A DNA stretch of 64,000 nt from Ectobius pallidus (GCA_964059195.1 CAXKWD010000006.1:4952530-5016529); one strand, 5' to 3'. Positions 21,232 to 32,640 are shown, counted from the first letter of the stretch. A program made the numbers and translations. Notes: generated by a model not told the origin, from the letters alone.

Positions 21232-21775
21232 AAATTTTAGAATTAAGTGCAAGATTACGGTGCCATATATTCTTACCCAGCGTGCATAGTATTTGTTATA
21301 AATGTAAAAAAATATGATCCCATTTCGATCCCATAACAAAACTTGTAGGACATGATGCTGAAATATGTATGTTTCTGTGAGATTTTTTTCAAAATTTTCA
21401 AAATATAGGTTTTTGAAAAATTCAGTTTTCAAATTTTTTGGGGGTAACCTTGAAAATATTTTTTTTTCGAAAGTACTTGTGTGACATATCAAATTAAAGC
21501 TCATAATATAAGCTACATTTTGGTACTTTTCCCACTCATCTATGTCAATTCCAGCTTGATTTATGCGTCATTTTGTGATTGCACTTATGCAGAAAATTTG
21601 GTTTTTTTCCATATTTCAGAAGGGTATAACTGGAAAACTACAACACATAAAAATCTGATATTTTGCACTTTAACATATCTCAGGTGGTACTTCATGACAA
21701 CCAAGTATGACTAAAATCGGAGATGGTCATGTTCAAAATTGACAAAAAATTGGTTCACTTGACATGGAATGACCC
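21232..21775 (-). repeat. Right terminal inverted repeat of X1
   Basis: Complement of 18007-18540, ending GGAATGACCC, followed by ATAA. It ends 17 bp before the Sailor-like ATG, so it now forms most of that gene's immediate upstream region. Confidence 0.9.
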
Positions 21776-21792
21776 ATAATAAATTATTAACA

Positions 21793-23241
21793 ATGTCTCT
21801 TAGTAAACCTAGCACCAGCGGAGAACAAGACAGGGGAAAAAAGGGGAGAGTAATACACAAGCAAGCCAGAGCCATGGTCTACGATGTGCATAGGTTATTT
21901 AAAGAGTTGTCGGATGACGAAATACGTGGTAAAACAAATTTTTCAAAAGTGCAGGAATTAACAGCCAGAGCCTGTAACGTCAGTGTCCGCACCGTTTCGC
22001 AAATAGTGAAAGAAGGTAAAAAAACAGTTCAAGAAAGTGGTGTCCCAACTTTTAACTCACCAGGCAAACACCGTCAAATGAAAAAGCGTGTGAGCAATTT
22101 AGATGACTTTGAAAAATGTGTCCTTCGGAGAACGATTTTTGAAATGTACAGTAAGGGGGAATACCCGACTGTGAAAAAGCTCGTGGTTTTGATGAGAGAG
22201 AAAATTCAGTACAGAGGTTCTACTACTACTATGTACTCCATCCTTAGAAATCTTGGGTTCAGATATAAACGGTCTAATGATGGACGTAGGTTTCTAATGG
22301 AAAGGAATGACATAGTAGCAGCCAGAATCAAGTTTCTGCGCACTATGCACAACTTTAGATCTTCAGGGGATGGTCGACCCATTTTCTATTTAGATGAAAC
22401 TTGGGTCAACCAGAATCATTCCAGGAAAGAGATCTGGCAAGATTCAAAAGGAAGTGGGGGCCTAAGGGTCCCAATAGGAAAAGGTAGCAGACTAATTGTC
22501 TGCCACGTGGGATCTGCAAGAACCGGGTTCATTTCAGAATGTAAATGGGTATTCCGCTCCCGTCCTCATACGAGAAATCTTGACTATCATAGCGATATGA
22601 ATAGTGAAAGTTTCAGAGAGTGGTTCCTGAAATTTCTGGGCCTACTGGAAGAAGGCTCCATCATAGTCATGGACAATGCTAGTTATCACTCCAGAACAAT
22701 TAACAAGGCTCCCAACAGAGGTTCTAGGCTCCATGAAATTCAGGAATGGTTGCGGAAAAACAACATTACATTTTCCCCACATGAATCTAGAGCTGAGTTA
22801 CTGCTGAAAGTAGACCTCAATAAAAGCTCTCACAAAATTTACGAGCTGGATCAATTGGCTTTAGAAAGAGGACACGAAGTTGTACGGTTGCCACCATACC
22901 ATTGCCAGTACAACCCCATAGAGCTGGTTTGGGCAAAGGTGAAGGGAGAAGTTGCGGAAAAGAACTCCACGTTTAGGCTTGCAGATGTTGAAAGGTTAAT
23001 GAATGAGGCTCTGGACAAGGTAACAAGGGACGATTGGATTTCACGGGTTGCTCATGCGGAGAGATATCAGGAAGAAGATTATGCACAAGAGGTTGCTAGG
23101 GAGAACACAATAAATCCTATATGTGTGAACCTTCAATCAGATTCAAGTTCTAGTGATGAAGATGATATGGAGCTTAATGAAGAAGAGGACGAGGAAGATG
23201 CGGAAGAGGAGGACGAGGAAGTATTAGCTGTTCCCCTGTAG
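21793..23241 (+). CDS. Sailor-like DD82E transposase, intact
   Basis: 482 residues from ATG 21793. The N-terminal third has paired helix-turn-helix character (RACNVSVRTVSQIVKEGKK near 60; GSTTTMYSILRNLGFRYKR near 142). The DDE core is FYLDETWVNQ (D201), IIVMDNASYHS (D294) and YNPIELVWAKVKGE (E377), with exactly 82 residues between the second Asp and the Glu. This is the spacing of the DD82E group named Sailor within the IS630-Tc1-mariner superfamily. The tail is strongly acidic (DSSSSDEDDMELNEEEDEED). No stop or frameshift. X1 has separated the gene from its own 5' repeat, so expression would depend on X1 sequence or on read-through. Confidence 0.9.
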   Translation: MSLSKPSTSGEQDRGKKGRVIHKQARAMVYDVHRLFKELSDDEIRGKTNFSKVQELTARACNVSVRTVSQIVKEGKKTVQESGVPTFNSPGKHRQMKKRVSNLDDFEKCVLRRTIFEMYSKGEYPTVKKLVVLMREKIQYRGSTTTMYSILRNLGFRYKRSNDGRRFLMERNDIVAARIKFLRTMHNFRSSGDGRPIFYLDETWVNQNHSRKEIWQDSKGSGGLRVPIGKGSRLIVCHVGSARTGFISECKWVFRSRPHTRNLDYHSDMNSESFREWFLKFLGLLEEGSIIVMDNASYHSRTINKAPNRGSRLHEIQEWLRKNNITFSPHESRAELLLKVDLNKSSHKIYELDQLALERGHEVVRLPPYHCQYNPIELVWAKVKGEVAEKNSTFRLADVERLMNEALDKVTRDDWISRVAHAERYQEEDYAQEVARENTINPICVNLQSDSSSSDEDDMELNEEEDEEDAEEEDEEVLAVPL

Positions 23242-23285
23242 CACTTCAGTCACTTTCGTAGCCTAGAAGAATTCAAGGTACGATT

Positions 23286-23308
23286 ATTATTATTATTATT
23301 ATTATTTT
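23286..23308 (+). repeat. (ATT)n microsatellite
   Basis: Seven to eight ATT units in the 3' region of the Sailor-like element. Confidence 0.9.
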
Positions 23309-23904
23309 AAACGAAATAGTTCTGCAGTTTATTATTTTTATCAGAATTCTTCCCCTCATTTTTTTCATCGTTCATTTGAATGGAATGTGTGTAGTGACTC
23401 CTATGTCTTCTTTGTCTCTTTTACATACTTTAAATAACCTGACACTTTTTCTTAAAATATTTGCCTTTATTGACAAGCGACGACATTAAAAATTATAATA
23501 AAATCGTCATAAAAATATATGATTGTTTATTAAATTAAGAATAAAGTGCATATAAAAAGGTAAAGTGATTCCGGTATGTGCCATGGAGGGTCACTCGACC
23601 GATATATGGATTCAGCCCCATGTCCGATGAACATTGAAATGGAATATTTTTTCTAGGGATCGAACTCTGGACTACATTTGAGAAGTAGCAGCAATAGACC
23701 ATTACTGTTCGTTGCTCCCTGCTTACATTATTTTGTTTATTGTAAATACCACATGTAAACTGCTGATCTGGCTCGTATCACTCATCAGCTGCTTTAACAA
23801 CGCGCGCGTATTTGCCCTCTCTTTCTAGCTGTTCTGAGCGCTCTCTTTCTACCGGGCACACTCACACTATGTGGCAACCAAGGTCACCTCTGCACGCTGA
23901 TTGG

Positions 23905-24077
23905 TCTGCATTCTTGTTTCGTAGCTCGTATAGATCAGTTGAAAGATACGTTGTTCATGCAATTTTTGTAATTTTTTAAATAGGCCTACTGTACATGGCT
24001 GTATTTTACAAATGGGATGAAATATTTCAATAAAAGTTCTAATGAAATTTGTTTTTCAAAATTCAAAGTGAAAATTT
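23905..24077 (-). repeat. Right inverted repeat of the Sailor-like element
   Basis: Complement of 17328-17490 at both its inner (TTCTTGTTTCGTAGCTCGTA) and outer (TTTGTTTTTCAAAATTCAAA) parts. A TAGGCCTA octamer lies between them at 23981. Confidence 0.7.
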
Positions 24078-24979
24078 CTTGTGGCGGGTGGATTATGGGA
24101 AGGTATTGGAAGCGGCCGTTGTCATAGCAACGCACAGCAGTGAATGGAAGGGGAGCCTGGGTGTGGCAGATATTGGTCTTTCGTGCAAAAATAGGCCTAC
24201 TCAAGCAGGAATTAAAGGCACCAGGTCATACCCCCATACTGAATAATCTGAACACATACAAGTAAACACTGTCACTAAACTGATTTACACCATAAAATCA
24301 GCGCCTCTAGCGGGAGAAATGTTCCCTACCATCTTACATGGGATTTTGCATGAATGGGAAGTGGAAACAGACAGCATAGCAGACACAAATGATAGAACCA
24401 ACAGCAATTCACTTGCAAAGAACCAAGATTTAAAGTAAACTGAACACACATGGAATGGCATGTTCTTGACAAGAAAGCAGGAACATTTTCCTGAACAAGG
24501 GAGGAACTAGAGAAAAGCTGGTAAAAGCTTGCTTTACGTTGTCCACATATTCTCAAGAATCCCTGTTTGGAACTGAGTTCCCCACCCCCATTAATAAAAA
24601 TTCCGTGGAGACGCCCCTATGCGCAGTACGTAATGAAGAAGACTAAACACAAAACTAGAAAATTAACAAAACAGACCAATATTTACCTAAGAACTGTTAC
24701 TTAAAAATGTAACACTATAGGCTTATTAATTTCTTACCTGAAATCCAAGTATTCTCCCTCGCAACGGCGACAGTGCGGCACTCTGCTGGATACGATAATT
24801 TGGTTTTGGTAACATGATGTTAGTTTAGCTACAAATTCCATATATAAGCACCTTATATTCGTACAAAGATTCTAAATGTACGAAAAATAAATTGTGGAAA
24901 AGTGGACATAAAATTAACCTAAACTGGAGATACGAACAGCTACCACATTCTTCTTCTTCTCATTACACTACTGCCAGCT
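24078..24979. other. No recognised gene or repeat
   Basis: About 900 bp without a convincing reading frame or paired repeat. One TAGGCCTA octamer at 24192. Confidence 0.5.
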
Positions 24980-25098
24980 GCGGGCTGCAGGGTTGCCAGA
25001 TCAGAAACGTAGAACAGTCGTACCAACATCTAAAAATAGTCGTATGCTAGTTAAAACTGTCGTACACTTTGTGATTTTTCAGTATAAAGAACGTATTT

Positions 25099-25100
<2 letters not shown>

Positions 25101-25157
<57 letters not shown>
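25101..25157 (+). repeat. (ATA)n microsatellite
   Basis: About 18 ATA/TAA units inside the hAT element. Confidence 0.9.
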
Positions 25158-25162
<5 letters not shown>

Positions 25163-25369
25163 TCAGTAATATGCACCTTATATAATGTCATGTAATTGTT
25201 AATAAATCATCTTTTTTGTAAATGATTTGGCGTGTTTCATCATCTTCGTATGTGCTAAATTTGATTAAATACAATAGGCCTAATACAATAAATTACATAA
25301 ACAGTAGTTCTCTCAGTGTTGTAATTATTGCAAAAGGCACAGGACTGCTTTCCAATCATATTGATTTTA

Positions 25370-25544
25370 TAATTAAGGAATCGCGCACAATGTGCATTAT
25401 CTTAACCTAAGACTTAACCTACCCAGTCCTGAACCCGGGAAAGGGATTTTTCACTACTGAAAAATCCCCGACCCGACCGGGAATCGAACTCGGGTCGCCG
25501 GAGTGGAAGGCAGGTGCGCTACCGACTCAACCACGGCGACGGAC
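25370..25544 (-). mobile_element. tRNA-derived SINE with 15-bp TSD
   Basis: On the minus strand it starts with a tRNA-like head: GTTGAGTCGGTAGCGC as A box region and GAGTTCGATTCCCGG as B box. A short body follows. It is flanked by ATCATATTGATTTTA at 25355-25369 and 25545-25559. Confidence 0.88.
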
Positions 25545-26156
25545 ATCATATTGATTTTAGCAACATGCTTACAAAAAAAACCATGAAAAACAAGAAGCTG
25601 ATACTTATCAAAATTTAAAATTCGTCAGTAGATTGATTTAAAAAAATATAAAACGCTATGTTAAAAAATAGCCGTACAAATAGGCGTACGCCCCATGGTT
25701 GCGTCGTACGTCGTACAAATCTATGAAATAGTCGTATGTGTACGACTATAGTCGTACGTATGGCAACCCTGGCGGGCTGCCACACTGTGGCAGGGTTGAG
25801 CATCGATGGCCGATGTTTTCGATTGTAGCTATCGAGTTCTTAGAGCCTGCGTTGTTCTCCCGCACTCTGCGATTGTGACTTACTACTTTTGTCCATGCTC
25901 CTTGATTTTCATCTCGTTCTTGTTCAAATTCATCGGCGTCCTGTTTTTATAATAAAATAAGATTAATAGGCCTACCTTGGTTCTCAGATATAATAACTCT
26001 CTTTACAGCGGAATAATTTCCCAAAACATCGATTTTTATATCGATAGTTTATATGCAAATATTTAATGTTTTCCGTCAAAATACATCGATGTTTTCAGGT
26101 CGATATTACCGTCACATCGATGGTTACCTCCGATTTGCCCCACAGTATAAGTATTA

Positions 26157-26671
26157 GGTTTGTTCGCAAAGCAAATCTGTGACCGCTTGAGAATTTGTTG
26201 TACTGCGCATGTCCAGTCTGTAACTTACCCGTGATATGCACTTTGCGAACGGTTACAAGAATTTGGAATCGATAGTTTCTGCGTTTAATCGATATGATAT
26301 GCAAATAAAATATATATTTCCCTTTGACATGTTATAAATGCAATATACATCGACAATATAATCTATATTTTGGGAAACTTTTAATTATCTTCCATTATTC
26401 ATACATATAGGTAGCCTATGTTTATAAATCTGGCGCAATGTTATAGGAGGGAGGAGTCAGGCGCGTGAAAATAGGTTACTGCGCATGTCTCTGATAACAA
26501 TTCATGCTAGAGCCTGCAAACTTTTCTTATAGTACAGAAACTGTCCGTGAGAGCTTTGCGAACAGAAGATTGAAATCAGAATCACGGATTCTCGCTTTGC
26601 GAACGCGTGTGGAGAAAGAGCGCATGCGCGAACGATATGTTCCTGGTTTCTGACTGCTTTGCGAACAAACC
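26157..26671. mobile_element. Short inverted-repeat DNA element (515 bp)
   Basis: Ends GGTTTGTTCGCAAAGCA and complement, flanked by TATTA at 26152-26156 and 26672-26676; if the TIR begins one base earlier the duplication is ATT. CTTTGCGAAC/GTTCGCAAAG recurs inside (26240, 26555, 26590), like subterminal binding sites. A PIF/Harbinger-like MITE is possible. No transposase. Confidence 0.7.
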
Positions 26672-26797
26672 TATTAATACAGGTAGGAAACTGTGTGTTA
26701 AAAGTCCTATGACAACTTGTTAGCTGGGCGACACCAGCGCTCCATGCGGCGGTTGAGTAAAACTGCATTCTCACCATCACCGCCGTCTCGAGAATTA

Positions 26798-27024
26798 CAC
26801 TGCCTGTTCAGAGTATTTTTAAATTGCCTAATTTCCCCAGTAGAGGCGACACAGTTCACACCCAGATAGCATGAAATTCCAGCATATTTCAGTTTCCGAG
26901 TTTACACTTCAGAGGGCAACACAGAGCATACGGTAATGTAAAGGGTATTGCAGCTGGGTGTGGTAGGTGCTGCCATCTGTAATGTCGCCGCGTACGCAAA
27001 ATTAGCCGTATAGGACAGGCAGTG
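26798..27024. mobile_element. MITE with TA duplication (227 bp)
   Basis: Ends CACTGCCTGTTC and near-complement GGACAGGCAGTG, flanked by TA at 26796-26797 and 27025-27026. No coding capacity. Confidence 0.7.
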
Positions 27025-27029
27025 TATAC

Positions 27030-29080
27030 ACGAGTAATTTAGTCTAGAAGGCAGTGCTCACCATATAAAATAACTTGGGAAAATGCATAAACACATAACA
27101 AAATATGTTATAATAAGAGAAAAAAATCTTCTTTCAAAACTGAATTTTAAATTTAAGAAACAATGAAGCATGTATTATATTTTAGTTAAGATCAGGCACA
27201 ATTTTTAAATGCCACTTACCTGTAACTTGCACTGCAGTTCCTAGGGCTATTCTTATTACAAGTTTTAATAACTTCAAGATGATTCTTGGAAAACCAATTA
27301 TAACTCATTTTTATTTTTAAAAGTAGCCTAATATTACATTAGAATAGAAATGTCATCATTTTACAAAAATAATACAATATTACATAAGATACAATACAAA
27401 ATTCAAATAAAAATATAGGTTTCTATCAATATTTCTCAATTTCTAATACTCCAAAACTGCTTTTAGTATACAGTTGGTACAGCAGTTTTAATTAAAGAGT
27501 TCTTATTGGAATTCATAAACTGGCTGTTTTCGAAGTGTTCCAAACATAGGCGGCAATTTACATTTAAATATTTTACAGTTTTTGTTAGTAGGTCTTCTCG
27601 CCGACTATTGATGACCCATTTTTTACACCTGAAATCATTACAACAATTGAAGGTAGATCGAAGCCGTAAGATACAGAAACAAAATACAATCTCAACAATG
27701 AAGTTGAGGACGAGCAGTGTGACAAACCTATATTCAAAGGTCACTCTTTAATATAATTTATAACTTAAACGTTGATTTTAAAAGTGGGAAAAACCTTGGA
27801 CTAGATACGCTTCTTAACAGTAGCCTATTTTAGGTAAGCCTATTGCTTGCCTAGGTTTGGATAATGATGTCATGTTAGTTTACTGTCGCAAACACCTTAA
27901 TGGCACATGTATCCGAGAATTTATGATGTAAGATTATGTTTTCGTCATCTTTACGCCTACATCGTGTTCGAGAAAATAAATATCGTACCGCCTGTAAAAT
28001 CGGCTATGTGCACTGATATTCCTTAGCATTGATCCTTACAACCGGGCATGTGGATCTTTGATTGTCAGGTTTGTGCAAGCAAAGAAAAAAAATCGGCTAC
28101 ATGCTGCAAAATGGCCATGTGCATTAGAGCTCACATAGCCATTCTTGACTGCCAACACGGCACACATGTTTGTATACATAACCGGCCCTGACATATACAT
28201 TACAATGCACATAGGAAATAAGCTGCACCGCAGCAAATATTGTGTTATCTTAAGCGATCACAATACGACATCCTTAATTTCTTAATTTATTTATTTATTT
28301 GAAATGCCCATGGATACAATCCCTGAGCATCATGCTCACATTGGGACATGGCAATGGTACAAGTTTGATACAATGCAAGTAACTTATACATATGATACCT
28401 GTTTACAATATAATATGAAACAAAGATTCCAATACAAAGATATCTAATTTACAAAACATTTACAAACATACATGGCTATTATAGAACATTCTAAATTTTT
28501 ACTAACATTTTTTACCAATCTATAGCTTATCATAGTTGGCTGCTATTTACACTAAGAGATAAATTTTCTCTAGCAGTATAGAATATTACGATCCTAAATA
28601 TTGTTATCTTTAACCGTGATATAGACTGCTGACATTTTCATTTCATTAGTATCTATTGTTAGAAATTACAACATAATTAAAGATAAAAATATTACATTAA
28701 AGTAAATGTAAACATAACCACACCAGAACATGTGTCAAGAGTAAGCCAGCAGGCATACAATAAATATTACGTATTTTTCTTCTTACCTTTCTGGATCTTT
28801 TGGGAAAGTGAAGAAATGCAATTCAGGATTTCTTCCTTTATTGTTACTGCAATTTATAGCAGAACAATAACATCCTTTCCAAACACGCATTGCTATAAAA
28901 ATTCAAGACTCCTATTTATTTCCATTCTTCCCGCAGTAGTGATTGTAGTATTACTCAATGGCCGGTAGGATCGCATGGAATCTGCGCGCGCATGTCCGTA
29001 TGGCAGAAAAACGGACTGAGTTTCTTTACTGTATTAATACGTATAGGCCTACTGTGTTTGCCCTCTCATTCTGGCTTATC
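27030..29080. other. No recognised gene
   Basis: About 2 kb of AT-rich sequence with short, unsupported reading frames on both strands. No paired inverted repeats or known motifs found. Confidence 0.5.
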
Positions 29081-29895
29081 CTTATGTAGGCCTATATCAA
29101 TAAATAGTCCAGGCAACGAACGAAAAATATAAGAAAAAAAATCGTGTAGTTTTGAAATTTTGAAGAGTTGTCGGAGGGAGTGTCCTGAACAACATACTAA
29201 AAGTCCCCGAAGGTGGGGGTTGAGCGGGGGGCAGGGGGTCCCGCAGAAGGTCCCGTTTTTAGGTTTTTCGCTTATATCTAAACACTGGTGCATCGCAAAG
29301 GAAAAGTTTCTATATACAAAATTCAAGCTGATAATATTTCCTACAAGTTTGATCCTAGACATTTCTTTCTATTAGTTTTCGAGATATCCGCCAGCGAAAA
29401 TAACAAATTTTCGAAAAAAGCTCTTTCGCCTCGCGCTTTTCGACACTCTTTGCCTTCTAGCGCTTCAGCTCTTAGGTATACTGCAATATTCTCATGAAAG
29501 AAGTTGTAGGGAAATAAATTCACTTTAAAATGAGTTGTCATTTGTTATTTTGTCTTCAAATGTTCAAAAGTTATAACAATTTTAATTTTCGGTCAGAATT
29601 TCGAAAGAAAACCGTACATCGCACTTTCTCTATATTTAGGCTTTATATCTTTGAATATAAGCTGTATATGGTGTATTTACATCATGAAACAAGTAGAGAA
29701 ATATCACACAACCATTAAAGTTGAATTTATTAAAAATCTAATCACGGTACAAGCACAGTAATGGAAAATACATATTCCAGGCATGAAAGGAAAAATAGGG
29801 ACAAAAAAAATCATGTAGTTTTGAAAATTGGTAGAGATGTAAACAATATACTGAAAATTCCAAATCTTGGCATGCTTTTCACGTAGGCCTACCAT
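29081..29895. repeat. Diverged direct repeat of about 100 bp, 660 bp apart
   Basis: AAAAAAATCGTGTAGTTTTG near 29135 and AAAAAAATCATGTAGTTTTG near 29803 each start a related block (AACATACTAAAAGTCC against AATATACTGAAAATTCC). Possibly a tandemly built element. No coding function seen. Confidence 0.5.
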
Positions 29896-30180
29896 ATGTG
29901 AATATCACATTTTACTGTCATTAAGCATAAAATACGTCAAAAAACATTATAAATAAACTTATTGGATAAAATTAAATTAAATGACTTTGAGTAAAATTTC
30001 CAAAGTTATTAATATGTCAAATTCTTTACATTGAAAGAAATCGTCAATTGTATAAAAAGAATTCTTTTTTATATAATAAATTATTATCAATGTTGGTATC
30101 AGTATCTGAATCTGAAGAGCTATGGTGTCTTTCATAGCTTCCTTCAGGTTTCTCAATTCTGACCAGATAGGGCCTACCCT

Positions 30181-30393
30181 TTAATTCTTCAAGTCCTCTT
30201 TGCATCCTTTGCACATCCATAGAAATACGGTGCTTGGTTTCTGTAATGTGGCGAAATCCCCGGCGCTTATCCCGGTACAGTCCTTATGGAACCATCCATT
30301 AGAGCTACCATCGCAGCCTACTGCTGCGTCTGTTCCTAATAAAAGCTTCTTACAGTCTCCGCATTGACCGTTCTCATCACTTCCATCCGTTTC
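30181..30393 (-). CDS. PHD-finger exon, origin uncertain
   Basis: Minus-strand frame with CGDCKKLL, GCDGSSNGWFHKDCTGIS and LWMCKGCK: Cys-X2-Cys, Cys, His-X2-Cys and Cys-X2-Cys in PHD-finger order. An AG acceptor (CATAAGCCAG) precedes it at 30394-30395. A stop follows KEDLKN, but one base of frame shift would join it to an open stretch with GRPYLVRIEKPEG and an acidic SSSDSDTDTN tail (to about 30060), so this may be a decayed longer exon. PHD fingers occur in chromatin readers and also in ORF1 of some LINEs. The ATG at 30468 lies in the terminus of a hAT insertion and is not a natural start. Confidence 0.45.
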   Translation of the reverse strand, partial: ETDGSDENGQCGDCKKLLLGTDAAVGCDGSSNGWFHKDCTGISAGDFATLQKPSTVFLWMCKGCKEDLKN

Positions 30394-30455
30394 CTGGCTT
30401 ATGCTTATGTGTATCAATAAATGAGAATGGCTTTCTTTTAAAAATTGGTGATTAA

Positions 30456-31184
30456 TAGGGCAAGGCATTTAATGACCATAAAATAGTGAAAAAATGCATT
30501 TATGACCTAAAAATAGTGAAAAAACGACACAAAAAATAAAATAAAAATGACCAATAAATCTTTCATTATTACTTATAATTAGTCTTTTTAAGTAATGAAT
30601 TGCTAAAAGAAATTTAATGGATGACAGTGCATTATATATGAATTTACTATATAAAACACTCATTTTATTACTAAAGAAGTAAGTAAATTTATACTACTTG
30701 GACACCTTAGCCAAAAAAAAAAATCTTTCTGAACTGGCTTGCCCTTCAAATTGCCCCTAGCAAATATGTGACATTTAGAAAGAAGAAAAAAAAAACTATT
30801 TATTGCTGCAAGACAAACTGCTATGGTGTTCACAATAAACCTGAATTAAAATTTAACTATGAACACTTGGCGGATATTCTGAAATAAAAACGATTGTCTG
30901 TTGTCTGAACGTAACGATTTTTACATGGAGAAGCTCCTCTCTAACTCCACTCAAACATGACCGAAAATGCCAAAAATAATCTAAAAATGCAAAAAATGAC
31001 CTAAAAAATGCCAAAAAAATTACCTATCTCTTGAAATTGACGAAAAATGCAAAATAAAACAAAAAAATGCAGAAACAAATTGCCCTTATTTTATCAATTA
31101 TTTATGATACACATTTATACATATTCGAGCTATCTTTTAACCTTCACATAAAAAAGATGCAAAATCATCAAATGCCTTGCCCTA
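30456..31184. mobile_element. Non-autonomous hAT element (729 bp)
   Basis: Ends TAGGGCAAGGCATTT and complement, flanked by GTGATTAA (30448-30455) and GCGATTAA (31185-31192), an 8-bp duplication with one difference. The interior is rich in AAAAATG-type A-rich motifs on one strand. No transposase. Confidence 0.85.
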
Positions 31185-31192
31185 GCGATTAA

Positions 31193-32320
31193 TAAGGTTT
31201 AAGTTGTATTCCAGAAGTCAGATATCTACTTTCTACTAATAACATGTGAACATAGTCCATATAATGACATATTTCTTAATAAATATGATAAATATATAAG
31301 TATCATTCACACAGAAAATTAACTGTACACGTGATGTTTTTCAATGGGACCATTCACAATGCACCGTTTACTTAGAACCTTTCAAACTCCAAGCTTTCAC
31401 ATTCAAGTTTATGCAAAAAATAACAATACAACCAATCAGAGGTCTCAACTCCACAGAACAGGAGATGGAAATGGAAGTAACGTATCCTATCCTGTATGAT
31501 AAAAGCTATCCATTATACAGTGAGACCATTTTATGAGGAAACCTCGCATCACTGCCGCATTGCCGAGCTAGCATCGCATTACATCACAGTTGTACAAAGC
31601 ATACAAGCGGTTAGTTGCTTCGGTGTGTTGTAGTGAGACGCTTGTCTATTGTTGTCGTGTGTTACATAAGACAATAATCGAAAAGTATACAGTTAAACAG
31701 CGAATTTATTTGGTGGAATGTTACTTATTGAGAAATATCCTGACTGTACCATCTCAGTATCTCAAATAAATGGTGAGTAATAAGCCTCTACATGTAGGCC
31801 TATTTTGATAATAAATTGGTTGAGTTATTATTTTGTATTGTTTCTAAAGTCTTGATTTGCCGGTAGTAACGGAACACAGTCCCAGCCGGTGCAAGCACAA
31901 CAGCGGGGAAAGTGTGAGCAGGGGCAACGCTGTTAAAAAGTTTCCAAATAAAATGGCCTCCCTATATAAAGATGTACCAGTGAAAGAAAATATATGGACA
32001 TTAATTCCCAAGAAATGAACCACAGTAGTAAAATACAGCCCATATAATATGCCGTTAATTTGTATTGTATATACACACTTATAAATTCAAATTTTCAAGG
32101 TCTACTACACATGTTTAATAGACACATCAAAGTATTTTCGTTTCACGTTCTTGTTTGAGATTGGTTGTTAAAAATATTGAATTCCATAAATTAACTTGAG
32201 GTCAGAAATGGGTTAAATTAATTCAATGTCTTTGTGCATGATAAGTTCCACTCTGAATTGTTACGTTGCTAAGTTTTTCCTTAGTATCCCTGGCCACAAT
32301 GCTAATGTTTCTTTAATAAA
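31193..32320. other. Mostly unrecognised; possible helix-turn-helix relic near 31678-31735
   Basis: Around 31690 the plus strand reads TVKQRIYLVECYLLRN, resembling the N-terminal DNA-binding start of some insect transposases (pattern K-x-x-QR-x-x-V). It is followed by stops and GGTGAGT. The rest shows nothing I can assign. Confidence 0.3.
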
Positions 32321-32339
32321 CGATGGGTGACAGGCAGAA

Positions 32340-32640
32340 CATCTTAAGCGCCATTTACATTTTTTTTCAGGAGGAGCAAAAAACGTTTTGCTTAATATTT
32401 ATTAAGCCGAACTGAATAAAATTTTGTCTGTATGCAGCTGGGAGGATCACAGTTACATATACATCAGCGTTGTTTCTTGAAACTGATTATTACTTGCCGA
32501 AAAGGTTCTTAAGATGTTTTGCCGGTAACTACATTGTTGGTGTAAGTTATCTTACAGTTACTTGAGATGTTCTGGCGGGCATCGTTTTCTTCAGGCTAGT
32601 ACTTAAGATGTTCTGCTGGAGAACTTTTAAAGGTATTATT
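32340..32640. promoter_or_regulatory. Subterminal motif cluster, left end of family Y
   Basis: ACATCTTAAGCGCCA (32340), CTTAAGATGTTTTGCCGG (32509), CTTGAGATGTTCTGGCGG (32560) and CTTAAGATGTTCTGCTGG (32602) are variants of one motif in both orientations. They are likely transposase-binding sites. Confidence 0.6.

Larger units (their letters stand above)
18007..21775 (+). mobile_element. X1: apparently complete family X DNA transposon (3769 bp), TSD ATAA
   Basis: Ends are GGGTCATTCCATGTCAAGTG and its complement, flanked by ATAA at 18003-18006 and 21776-21779. Terminal inverted repeats are about 535 bp (18007-18540 and 21232-21775) and nearly identical. A single long ORF lies between. The 4-bp duplication, GGGT ends and transposase without a recognised Pfam-type fold name leave the superfamily open; Sola-like elements are one candidate with 4-bp duplications. 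Intact ends, intact ORF and matched repeats suggest recent activity. Confidence 0.9.
17328..24077 (+). mobile_element. Sailor-like (DD82E) IS630-Tc1-mariner transposon, split by X1
   Basis: Inverted ends are TTTGAATTTTGAAAAACAAA (17341) with complement near 24064, and further in CTATACGAGCTACGAAACAA (17459) with complement near 23935. The inverted repeats are about 160 bp each and imperfect. Without X1 (18007-21775 plus one ATAA) the element is about 3.0 kb and holds one ORF (21793-23241). The exact TA target duplication could not be seen, so the outer boundaries are uncertain by tens of bases. Confidence 0.75.
24988..25771. mobile_element. Non-autonomous hAT element (784 bp) with perfect 8-bp TSD
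   Basis: Ends CAGGGTTGCCA and complement, flanked by GCGGGCTG at 24980-24987 and 25772-25779. Repeated GTCGTACG/CGTACGAC-like motifs lie near both ends. An (ATA)n microsatellite (25101-25157) and a minus-strand SINE (25370-25544) are inside. The 8-bp duplication and CAGGG start are typical of hAT. Confidence 0.92.
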
